Part shown: positions 1 through 7,254 of the stretch, one piece after another
How positions within the stretch are numbered: the first letter of the stretch is position 1
How the letters are laid out: the number at the start of each line of letters is the position of its first letter
Assembly (NCBI RefSeq): GCF_006065315.1
Contig: NZ_CP040749.1
Location: 186,001 to 250,000 of the forward strand
Source: Aureibaculum algae
GTDB taxonomy: Bacteria > Bacteroidota > Bacteroidia > Flavobacteriales > Flavobacteriaceae
Length of the DNA: 64,000 nt
Direction: 5' to 3'
Program-made: the position numbers and the translations under genes
Notes under the pieces: generated by a model
What the model saw: the letters and a program-made list of their open reading frames with translations, nothing else
What the model was told of the DNA's origin: nothing
The model's database searches: none

Positions 1-78
1 CTTAATAAATAGGACGCAGGGCCTAAAGAGGCAAGAAGCGAGACAAATAAATCTTGGTTCGTGCCTCTTTTCTTTTAC

Positions 79-86
79 TATCTTTG
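79..86 (+). promoter_or_regulatory. -7 promoter element TATCTTTG of the WYL regulator
   Basis: TATCTTTG matches the Bacteroidota -7 consensus TAnnTTTG exactly. It ends 7 bases before the ATG at 93, so the mRNA would be nearly leaderless. It lies inside the longer open frame that begins at 54, which argues that 54 is not the true start. Confidence 0.6.
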
Positions 87-92
87 TTATTC

Positions 93-782
93 ATGCAACA
101 ACTATCTAGACTTATTGCCATATTGACCTTGTTAAAATCAAAACGCATTTTAACGGCTACTGAACTTTCTCAAAAGTTTGAAGTCAGTATTAGAACTATT
201 TATAGAGATATTAAAAAATTAGAAGTTGCTGGCGTTCCTATTATCACCTTAGAAGGGCGAGGCTATAGCCTAATGGATGGCTATGTTGTGGCACCTGTTC
301 AGTTTACTGAAAAACAAGCAAATGCTTTAATTACAGCTCAGCATCTAGTAAATAAATCAAATGACGCATCGTTTGTTCATGATTTTGAGGAAGCGATGAC
401 CAAAATTAAGTCGGTTTTCAGAACGTCTATCCAACAGAAAAGCGAATTACTACATAGTAAAATTCGTGTTTTTGATTTTAAGCAAGAAATAATTTCCAGC
501 AATGCTCTTTCCGAATTGCAATTGGCAATTACTAATTTTAATGAAACCGAGATTAATTACCGTAAGGCAGATCAAGTTGATTCTACTTTTAGGGTTATTG
601 AACCTTGTGCCATATTTGCAACAGACAATAAATGGATTCTAATTGCGTGGTGTCATTTACGAAATGATTATAGAGCATTTAGAGTAGACCGAATTCAAAA
701 CTTTAAAATTTTGCCCAGCCAATTTGAAGATAGAAAATTTGAATTTGAATCTTTTTATAAGTCACGCCCCTATAACCCTTAA
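93..782 (+). CDS. HTH/WYL-domain transcriptional regulator (YafY type)
   Basis: A 229-residue DNA-binding regulator. Residues about 1-60 form a DeoR/HTH_11-like winged helix (RLIAILTLLKSKR, then SIRTIYRDIKKLE as recognition helix). The C-terminal half is a WYL-type ligand-sensing domain (EINYRKAD, VIEPCAIFATDNKWILIAWC). I chose the ATG at 93 because the promoter lies at 79-86 and family proteins begin with the MQQLSRL-like helix; the open frame runs back to 54. It is 70 bases upstream of the persulfide dioxygenase gene on the same strand, so it may regulate that cluster, but the dioxygenase has its own promoter. The ligand is unknown. Confidence 0.85.
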   Translation: MQQLSRLIAILTLLKSKRILTATELSQKFEVSIRTIYRDIKKLEVAGVPIITLEGRGYSLMDGYVVAPVQFTEKQANALITAQHLVNKSNDASFVHDFEEAMTKIKSVFRTSIQQKSELLHSKIRVFDFKQEIISSNALSELQLAITNFNETEINYRKADQVDSTFRVIEPCAIFATDNKWILIAWCHLRNDYRAFRVDRIQNFKILPSQFEDRKFEFESFYKSRPYNP

Positions 783-827
783 CAATTCTTTGTAATTTTT
801 GTTACTTTAATTTCTTATTTTAGTGAG

Positions 828-835
828 TATCTTTG
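828..835 (+). promoter_or_regulatory. -7 promoter element TATCTTTG of the sulfur cluster
   Basis: Exact TAnnTTTG match 17 bases before the ATG at 853. It suggests that the sulfur genes have their own promoter separate from the upstream regulator. Confidence 0.6.
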
Positions 836-852
836 TAAATTAAACAAGAATT

Positions 853-2259
853 ATGAAAATTGAACAAATTTATACCGGCTGTTTAGCTCAAGGTGCATAT
901 TATATAGAAAGTAAAGGTGAAGTTGCTATTATTGATCCATTAAGGGAAGTGCAACCTTACATAGACAAAGCTAATAAAGACGGAGCAAAAATCAAATATA
1001 TTTTTGAAACACATTTCCATGCTGATTTTGTAAGTGGACATGTTACATTGGCTGAAAAAACTGGAGCAACCATAGTTTTCGGACCTACTGCTAAAACAAA
1101 CTTTAAATCGCATATTGCTAAAGATGGAGAAGTATTCCAATTGGGTGATATCTCAATTACTGCATTGCACACACCTGGACATACTATGGAAAGTACTTCC
1201 TATCTTTTAAAAGATAAGAACGGAAAAGACCATGCTCTTTTTAGTGGTGATACCTTGTTTTTAGGTGATGTTGGTCGTCCAGATTTAGCTCAAAAAGCTG
1301 GTGTACTTACTGAAGAAGATTTAGCGGGTTACTTATATGATAGTTTACGAACTAAAATAATGACCTTGGCGGATGATGTAATAGTATATCCTGCACATGG
1401 AGCGGGTTCTGCTTGTGGAAAGAATTTAAGTAAAGAAACTGTGGGTACTATTGGTGGGCAAAAAAAGACCAATTATGCTTTGAGGGAAAATATGACCAAA
1501 GAGGAATTTGTAAAAGAAGTTACGGATGGTTTATTGCCACCACCACAATATTTTCCTTTAAATGTGAAGATGAATAAAGAAGGTTATGAAAGTATTGATG
1601 ATATATTGAGTAAAGGTACCACTGCTTTGTCTCCTGATGATTTTGAAAAAGTAGCGAACGATACTGATGCCTTAATTTTAGATGTAAGACATGAATCAGA
1701 ATTTATTAAAGGATTTATACCTAGATCAATTTTTATTGGTTTAGAAGGCGGGTTTGCACCATGGGTAGGAGCCTTGATAAAAGATGTAAAACAGCCAATA
1801 TTATTAGTAACTCCCAAAGGAAAAGAAGAAGAAACAGTGACACGGTTATCTAGAGTTGGTTTTGATAATACCTTAGGTTACCTTGATGGAAGTTTTGATG
1901 CTTGGAAAAAATCGGGTAAGGAAATAGATACATTAACGTCTATATCTGCAGAAGAATTGGAACATAAAATGAATGATAAAACGGCTGTTTTTGATGTTAG
2001 AAAGCCCGGTGAATATGCTAGTGAACATATTGTTGATGTGCCTAATACACCATTAGATTTTATTAACGATCATATTTCTGAGTTTCCTAAAGATAAAGAG
2101 TTCTATGTGCATTGTGCTGGTGGATACCGCTCTGTAATTGCGGCTTCCATCTTAAAAGCAAGAGGATATCACAAAGTTATAGATGTTGCTGGTGGTTATG
2201 GAGCCATCAAAGAATCAAATATTAATAAAACGGACTATGTTTGTCCTTCAACATTATAA
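853..2259 (+). CDS. Persulfide dioxygenase-rhodanese fusion (CstB-like)
   Basis: A 468-residue cytoplasmic metallo-beta-lactamase-fold enzyme expected to oxidise persulfides made during sulfide detoxification. The N-terminal domain carries the metal motif H54-F-H56-A-D58 and GAGSACG further on, as in ETHE1-type dioxygenases. Two rhodanese domains follow, at about 260-360 and 365-465. The first lacks a catalytic cysteine: the active-site loop reads VTPKGKEEE. The second has C421 in HCAGGYRS. Dioxygenase, pseudo-rhodanese, then active rhodanese is the order described for CstB of Staphylococcus. It leads a cluster with a rhodanese lipoprotein, an HMA protein and thioredoxin, which fits a sulfur-relay role. 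Substrate assignment is by family, not shown here. Confidence 0.88.
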   Translation: MKIEQIYTGCLAQGAYYIESKGEVAIIDPLREVQPYIDKANKDGAKIKYIFETHFHADFVSGHVTLAEKTGATIVFGPTAKTNFKSHIAKDGEVFQLGDISITALHTPGHTMESTSYLLKDKNGKDHALFSGDTLFLGDVGRPDLAQKAGVLTEEDLAGYLYDSLRTKIMTLADDVIVYPAHGAGSACGKNLSKETVGTIGGQKKTNYALRENMTKEEFVKEVTDGLLPPPQYFPLNVKMNKEGYESIDDILSKGTTALSPDDFEKVANDTDALILDVRHESEFIKGFIPRSIFIGLEGGFAPWVGALIKDVKQPILLVTPKGKEEETVTRLSRVGFDNTLGYLDGSFDAWKKSGKEIDTLTSISAEELEHKMNDKTAVFDVRKPGEYASEHIVDVPNTPLDFINDHISEFPKDKEFYVHCAGGYRSVIAASILKARGYHKVIDVAGGYGAIKESNINKTDYVCPSTL

Positions 2260-2268
2260 ATTTACTAT

Positions 2269-2323
2269 CACTTCGAGTTGATTTTCTAAGCGGAGGCTTA
2301 TAAGAACATGTATAGAGAAGTGG
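2269..2323. repeat. Dispersed palindromic intergenic element
   Basis: Starts CACTTCGAGTTG and ends GAGAAGTGG; the outer arms CACTTC (2269-2274) and GAAGTG (2317-2322) are complementary. The core CTTCGAGT resembles GTTCGAGT in elements at 53548-53581 and 55007-55052, so it is probably a degenerate member of one REP-like family. Confidence 0.4.
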
Positions 2324-2402
2324 TTTATGAAAGCTGAATCTTTTGAAGTAGTAATAAAACGAGTTACAATATCATTAAAAATTAAAACTAAAAAATATAT
2401 AA

Positions 2403-2807
2403 ATGAAAAATTTAACATTAAGCCTTTTTGTAGTAATAACGTTGCTGTTTTCTTGTAAAAACAGTTCGCAAAGTAATGATCAGAGTACTACGGTAGAGGT
2501 GGTTAAACCGGTAGATTTTAACGCTAAAGTTGAAAATAATACAGTACAACTTATAGATGTTAGAACTCCAAAAGAATATGATGCGGGACATTTAAAAAGC
2601 TCGAAAAACATTAATGTATTTGATAAAAATTTTATGACGCAAATGGAAACGTTAGACAAAACGAAACCCGTTTATGTGTATTGCAAGAGTGGAAAGAGGA
2701 GTGCCAATGCGTCCTCGAAATTAAAAGCAGCTGGGTTTACAAAAATATATGACCTTCAGGGCGGTTTTGTAGCTTGGTCAAAAGAAAATTTAGAAATAGA
2801 AAAATAA
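2403..2807 (+). CDS. Rhodanese-like lipoprotein
   Basis: A 134-residue exported protein. The N-terminus MKNLTLSLFVVITLLFSC is a lipoprotein signal with the acylated cysteine at C18. The rest is one rhodanese domain: LIDVRTPKEYDAGHL early and the catalytic loop YCKSGKRS with its cysteine late. It would transfer sulfane sulfur in the periplasm or at the inner face of the outer membrane. It follows the persulfide dioxygenase after a 143-base gap holding a repeat, and sits 7 bases before the HMA gene, so the downstream genes are probably one transcript. The physiological sulfur donor is not known. Confidence 0.88.
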   Translation: MKNLTLSLFVVITLLFSCKNSSQSNDQSTTVEVVKPVDFNAKVENNTVQLIDVRTPKEYDAGHLKSSKNINVFDKNFMTQMETLDKTKPVYVYCKSGKRSANASSKLKAAGFTKIYDLQGGFVAWSKENLEIEK

Positions 2808-2814
2808 AGAAAAC

Positions 2815-3087
2815 ATGACAACAATAGAAATACTTAACCTTAAATGCGGAGGTTGTGCAAATACAATAAAAAAAGGATTGCTTTCAGTAGATGGCGTCTC
2901 AGATATAAGCATAGATATAGAGACTTCTAAAGTAAACATAGATTCAGAAAATGATGTTGTATTACAAGCTGTAAAAGAAAAGTTATCTAAAATGGGTTAT
3001 CCAGAAGCTGGTGATGCCAATACCATTATGCATAAAGCAAAATCATTTGTGAGTTGTGCTACGGGTAGAATAGGAGTGAAAGCTTAA
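2815..3087 (+). CDS. Heavy-metal-associated (HMA) domain protein
   Basis: A 90-residue cytoplasmic protein with the HMA ferredoxin-like fold of copper chaperones. The metal site is C11-G-G-C14 in [11 protein letters not shown], followed by [14 protein letters not shown] and [14 protein letters not shown] as expected. A third cysteine sits in an extra C-terminal tail ([13 protein letters not shown]) that ordinary copper chaperones lack. Placed between a rhodanese lipoprotein and a thioredoxin, it may bind copper or handle persulfide sulfur; both are inference. One base separates its stop from the thioredoxin start, so translation is probably coupled. Confidence 0.85.
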   Translation: MTTIEILNLKCGGCANTIKKGLLSVDGVSDISIDIETSKVNIDSENDVVLQAVKEKLSKMGYPEAGDANTIMHKAKSFVSCATGRIGVKA

Positions 3088-3088
3088 A

Positions 3089-3382
3089 ATGGCTTCGTTT
3101 AATGAGATTATCAACCAAGATATTCCTGTTTTGGTTGATTTTAAGGCAGATTGGTGTGGTCCTTGTAAAATGATGGCACCTATTCTTAAAGAAGTTAAAC
3201 AGCAGCTTAAAGACAAGATAAAAATTGTAAAGATAGATGTTGATAAAAACCAAGCAGTAGCTTCAAAATTTCAAGTAAAAGGTGTGCCAACTCTAATTTT
3301 GTTTAAAAAAGGAAAACAAGTTTGGCGTCAATCGGGAGTTTTACAGGCTACTGAAATTGTTCAGATTATTAATAGTAATTAA
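3089..3382 (+). CDS. Thioredoxin
   Basis: A 97-residue cytoplasmic thioredoxin with active site WCGPCK at about residues 21-26 and the conserved cis-proline segment GVPTLILF. It has no signal peptide. Its length is slightly short of the typical 105-110 but the fold appears complete. It begins one base after the HMA gene stop, so it belongs to the sulfur cluster. It probably reduces protein persulfides or regenerates the rhodaneses; that partner assignment is inference. The main cellular thioredoxin is likely encoded elsewhere. Confidence 0.88.
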   Translation: MASFNEIINQDIPVLVDFKADWCGPCKMMAPILKEVKQQLKDKIKIVKIDVDKNQAVASKFQVKGVPTLILFKKGKQVWRQSGVLQATEIVQIINSN

Positions 3383-3392
3383 ACCTTTTAAC

Positions 3393-3596
3393 ATGAAAAA
3401 AAATGTAGGTAGTATCGATAAAATTATAAGATTAATAATTGCAGTGGTTGCCATTTGGGCCGCATACACACATCAAGTGGCAAGTCCATGGGATTATGTT
3501 TTATATGCGGTAGCTGTAATCATGATATTAACAGCACTAACGAGTACGTGCCCGATATGGTTAATGACAGGTATTAATTCTATTAAGAAAAAATAA
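3393..3596 (+). CDS. Small YgaP-like inner membrane protein (DUF2892)
   Basis: A 67-residue protein with two hydrophobic helices (IIRLIIAVVAIWAAYT and YVLYAVAVIMILTALTSTCPIW) and the N-terminus MKKNVGSIDKIIR typical of DUF2892. In other bacteria this domain is fused to or sits beside rhodaneses (YgaP), which agrees with this location at the end of a sulfur cluster. I use the ATG at 3393, preceded by an A-rich leader; the open frame reaches back to 3357, overlapping the thioredoxin end, and that extension does not resemble the family. The function is unknown. Confidence 0.8.
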   Translation: MKKNVGSIDKIIRLIIAVVAIWAAYTHQVASPWDYVLYAVAVIMILTALTSTCPIWLMTGINSIKKK

Positions 3597-3601
3597 CACT
3601 T

Positions 3602-4552
3602 CTATTCCTCCAACAATTTATTAATTGCATCTAAATTTGGTGCTAATATAATTTCTATACGTCGGTTTTTAGCTCTTCCTGTTGAGGTGGTATTACTTGC
3701 AATTGGCATAAATTCACCACGTCCGGCTGCGGTAACTTGTTTTTGAGGTACATTATTATCTACCAAAATGCGTACAATGGCTGTCGCTCTTTTAGTTGAT
3801 AAGTCCCAATTATCAATTAACACCCCTTTTCCTCCATAAGGAACATTATCTGTGTGACCTTCAATCAATACATCAATATCAGGATTTTCAGTTAAAACGG
3901 CTGCTAAGTTGTTTACGGCTCTTTTACCTTCGCTATTTACTGCCCAGCTACCAGAACTGAATAATAGTTTGTTTTCCATAGAAACATACACTTTACCGTT
4001 CTTACGCTCTACAGTTAAACCTTTACCTTCAAAACCTTGTAAAGCTGCTGAAACAGCATCTTTTAGTTGTTGCATGGCTGCCTCTTTTGCAGCTATTAAG
4101 CCTTCTAGTTGATCAACTCTTGCTGAACGTTCACTCAACTGACTTTGCAATTCTGCCAAACGTTCGCTTTCTGCAGCTAATTTAGCTTCTTTGTCTTGTA
4201 ATTCTACTAATAGTTTTCTGTTCTCTGCGGCTTTTGCAGATAGTTGTTGTTCACTATCATTGGCAAGATTTTCAAATTCTGCCTGAAGTTTGTTTTTTTT
4301 ATCTTCCAGTTGATTTACCGCATTGGTAATTCGTTCTTTTTCTTCCGCTAAATTATCTAATTCGGATTGTAATCGTAAACGAGCTTCTTCTAAGTCCTTT
4401 TTTTGATCTATCAAATCTTGATTTTCACTAAATAGAGCTTCGTTACTCCCTCTTAGTTTGTCGTATTTTTCTTCAAGTTCAGTATATACTTTTTTAGAAA
4501 CACAAGAGCTCAATAAGGTTAAGGTTAAAATGAATAAAGCTATTTTTTTCAT
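3602..4552 (-). CDS. OmpA-family peptidoglycan-binding lipoprotein with coiled coil
   Basis: A 316-residue cell-envelope protein. MKKIALFILTLTLLSSC is a lipoprotein signal. Residues about 20-165 are a long charged coiled coil rich in E, K, L and A. The C-terminal third is an OmpA domain that binds peptidoglycan: LIEGHTDNVPYGG, DLSTKRATAIVRIL and GRAKNRRIEIIL are visible. It probably ties the outer membrane to the cell wall. It converges on the sulfur cluster with 5 bases between stops, and no strong terminator is visible there. Confidence 0.88.
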   Translation of the reverse strand: MKKIALFILTLTLLSSCVSKKVYTELEEKYDKLRGSNEALFSENQDLIDQKKDLEEARLRLQSELDNLAEEKERITNAVNQLEDKKNKLQAEFENLANDSEQQLSAKAAENRKLLVELQDKEAKLAAESERLAELQSQLSERSARVDQLEGLIAAKEAAMQQLKDAVSAALQGFEGKGLTVERKNGKVYVSMENKLLFSSGSWAVNSEGKRAVNNLAAVLTENPDIDVLIEGHTDNVPYGGKGVLIDNWDLSTKRATAIVRILVDNNVPQKQVTAAGRGEFMPIASNTTSTGRAKNRRIEIILAPNLDAINKLLEE

Positions 4553-4590
4553 GATTTTTATTTTTTAATTTGTTACAAAACACCACTAAG

Positions 4591-4606
4591 GTCCCCTCAA
4601 GGGGAC
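4591..4606. repeat. Short intergenic palindrome GTCCCCTCAAGGGGAC
   Basis: Perfect inverted repeat of 7-base arms around CA, between the OmpA and exonuclease III genes. It lacks a following T-tract on either strand, so I read it as a dispersed CCCCT/AGGGG repeat rather than a terminator. Confidence 0.4.
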
Positions 4607-4655
4607 AATTTTAATGAATTAAGTGAGTTCTCTTTACGCTAATTTTAAATATAAA

Positions 4656-5417
4656 CTAAAATTCTAATTCCACTCCAATTGGACAATGATCTGAATGTTT
4701 TGCTTCTGGTAAAATATAAGCTCGCTTTAAATTCGATTTAAGCGGTTCTGACGCCATGCAATAATCTATTCGCCATCCTTTATTATTGTTTCTAGCATTG
4801 GCCCTATAACTCCACCAGCTATAATTATCAGGTTCTTTGTTAAAATGTCTAAAAGAATCGATAAAACCACTATCAATAAACTTGCCAATCCACTCTCTTT
4901 CTACAGGTAAAAATCCTGAAACACCTTTCATTTTAGGATTGTGGATATCTATCTCTTCATGACATATATTATAATCGCCACAGATAACTAAATTCGGAAT
5001 TTCTTTTTTAAGGTTGTCTATATATTCTAGAAACTCATCCATATAATTAAGTTTAAAACCTAATCTAGCATCATTTGTACCTGACGGTAAATATAAACTC
5101 ATTACTGAAACGTTATCAAAATCAAGACGTAAATTTCTTCCTTCAAAATCCATTGATTCAATACCTGTACCATATTCAACATGTTTCGGTTTTGTTTTTG
5201 ATAGGACAGCAACACTACTATATCCTTTTTTTTCAGCTGAAAACCAGTAATGATAAGAGTAACCTGCCTGTTCAAAAATTTCCAAATCCAATTGCTCTTT
5301 ATGAGCTTTGGTTTCTTGGATACAAATTACATCAGGATTAGCGGCTTGTAACCAGGTCATAAACCCTTTTTTTAAAGCAGCTCGTATACCGTTTACGTTA
5401 TAGGAAATAATATTCAT
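4656..5417 (-). CDS. xth: Exodeoxyribonuclease III
   Basis: A 253-residue AP endonuclease/3'-5' exonuclease of base-excision repair. The exonuclease-endonuclease-phosphatase fold is evident from YNVNGIRAA, CIQETKA (metal-binding Glu), GDYNICH and the C-terminal SDHCPIGVE with the catalytic Asp-His pair. The length matches the family. It lies 14 bases downstream of the acyl-CoA synthetase gene on the same strand and may be cotranscribed; no functional link is evident. Confidence 0.95.
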   Translation of the reverse strand: MNIISYNVNGIRAALKKGFMTWLQAANPDVICIQETKAHKEQLDLEIFEQAGYSYHYWFSAEKKGYSSVAVLSKTKPKHVEYGTGIESMDFEGRNLRLDFDNVSVMSLYLPSGTNDARLGFKLNYMDEFLEYIDNLKKEIPNLVICGDYNICHEEIDIHNPKMKGVSGFLPVEREWIGKFIDSGFIDSFRHFNKEPDNYSWWSYRANARNNNKGWRIDYCMASEPLKSNLKRAYILPEAKHSDHCPIGVELEF

Positions 5418-5431
5418 TTTTATGTTGTGTT

Positions 5432-7243
5432 TTAATGTTCAGACTCAAATAAATCTCTTAATTTTCTTCGCATTACTTTGCCTGAGGCGGTTCTTGGTAA
5501 GGAGTCAATTTTAATCAATTCTTTTGCTCTAAACAGTGGGTTTAGCTCATTTTTTATAAGCGTATTAATCAAATTAAGGTATGACTCATTCTCAGTTTCT
5601 CTTGCGTTAAGAGCAACATAATAAATAACCAAAACACTTGGGCCACCATCTTCAGGAGAAATGGCAATAGCCGCAGATTCTTTAATGAAATGTAACCGAT
5701 TAATTACCGCTTCTATTTGAATTGAACTCACTTTTATTCCACCTAAGTTCATGGCGTCATCAACTCTACCCATAGCTTTGTAATATCCATTATTTAAACG
5801 AATTAATTGATCACCATGCCTACGTAATTTCAGACCGTTATAAGTAGGTGTATCTTTAAAATAAACGTCGTGATGATCTCTGTTTAATAATTTTTCTGAT
5901 AATCCCATAATTGGTGGAAGTAAGAATAATTCGCCTTTGTCTGAAGGTTTGTATTCATCATTTAATAGAACAAATTCTCCTCCAAGAGCTTGTGTAGAAA
6001 AAGTACTAGGTATATTTTCTTGTACTACTGTACTGGTAACATAACCGCCACCAATTTCAGTACCACCACAATATTCAATAACTGGTTTGTTATTACCCAG
6101 TTGCATTAAATATTCCATTTCTTTAGGGTTTGAAGCTTCTCCAGTAGAACTAAAGCATTTTATTGCGTTCCAATCTAAATTTTCGTTACACTTCGTTTTA
6201 ATCCAGTGTTTTACAATACTTGGCACTAAGCCCAACATATTTACTTTAGCATTTTGCACAAATTCGCCAAAATTTCTATCAATAGGAGCACCATAGTATA
6301 ATGCAATACTTGCTTTATTAATTAATGCAGCAAAGATAAGCCAGGGGCCCATCATCCAACCTAAATTGGTAGGCCAGCATACAACGTCATTTTTTTGAAT
6401 ATTGTGATGATAATAACCATCAGATGCACTTTTTATTGGCGTAGTATGTGTCCAAGGAATTGCTTTTGGTTCACCTGTTGTTCCTGAAGAAAACAAAATT
6501 GTCATTAGATCTTCAGGATTGTGCAACACACTTTTAAAAGAAGTATTGTTAGATAAGAAATCATCCCAAAAGAGATCATATTCACGTAGACTCAATGCTT
6601 CTTCTGTTGCTTTAATAACAACGGCTTTTGGAGCATTTGCTTCTAAAATTTTACTGTAAAGAGGTAGTTTTTTTCCTGCTCTTAATAAATAATCTTGGGT
6701 AAATATAAGTTTGGGTTTCGTAATTTTTAAGCGGATGGCAATTTCATTTGGTGTAAAACTATCGGCAATAGTTGCCACAGGTATACCGGCTTTAATAGCA
6801 GCTAAATAAATAGCAACCGCTTCTAAAGTTAATGGCATGTCTATAGCAATAACATCTCCTTTTACTAAACCACTATCAATAAGACTATTCGCAATTCTAT
6901 TTACTAATTTTTCTAATGTTAATTGAGAAATACTTTGAAGTTCATCATTTTCTTTTTGATATATAATTGCGATAGCATCATCATCATTTTGAAAACAACT
7001 ATCAACAATATTTAATTTAGCACCGTTAAGCCATTGTGGGTTTTCAACATCATCTGAATTATAAATTTCAGAAAAGGGATTTGTTAGATTAATATCAAGG
7101 TTTTTAATGGTCTCCGTCCAAAATTTCTTTTTATCGGAGACCGACCATTTCCAAAATTTAGTATAATCTGTAAAATGATGCTCTTGCATCATTTTAAAAA
7201 TGTTGCTATTTTTTATAATCTCTTCACTAGGTTTCAAAGACAT
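5432..7243 (-). CDS. AMP-forming acyl-CoA synthetase (acetyl-CoA synthetase-like)
   Basis: A 603-residue adenylate-forming ligase that activates a carboxylic acid with ATP and CoA. The first 110 residues resemble the acetyl-CoA synthetase N-terminal domain (FTDYTKFWKWSVSDKKKFW). The nucleotide loop is ILFSSGTTGEPKAIPW, the A5-like motif is TEIGGGYV, and the C-terminal catalytic lysine is in PRTASGKVMRRKL. TNLGWMMGPW is typical of the acetyl/acetoacetyl-CoA synthetase branch. The substrate cannot be read from sequence. It lies 11 bases after the PBP1A gene, in the same direction. Confidence 0.85.
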   Translation of the reverse strand: MSLKPSEEIIKNSNIFKMMQEHHFTDYTKFWKWSVSDKKKFWTETIKNLDINLTNPFSEIYNSDDVENPQWLNGAKLNIVDSCFQNDDDAIAIIYQKENDELQSISQLTLEKLVNRIANSLIDSGLVKGDVIAIDMPLTLEAVAIYLAAIKAGIPVATIADSFTPNEIAIRLKITKPKLIFTQDYLLRAGKKLPLYSKILEANAPKAVVIKATEEALSLREYDLFWDDFLSNNTSFKSVLHNPEDLMTILFSSGTTGEPKAIPWTHTTPIKSASDGYYHHNIQKNDVVCWPTNLGWMMGPWLIFAALINKASIALYYGAPIDRNFGEFVQNAKVNMLGLVPSIVKHWIKTKCNENLDWNAIKCFSSTGEASNPKEMEYLMQLGNNKPVIEYCGGTEIGGGYVTSTVVQENIPSTFSTQALGGEFVLLNDEYKPSDKGELFLLPPIMGLSEKLLNRDHHDVYFKDTPTYNGLKLRRHGDQLIRLNNGYYKAMGRVDDAMNLGGIKVSSIQIEAVINRLHFIKESAAIAISPEDGGPSVLVIYYVALNARETENESYLNLINTLIKNELNPLFRAKELIKIDSLPRTASGKVMRRKLRDLFESEH

Positions 7244-7254
7244 TTAAAATTGAT

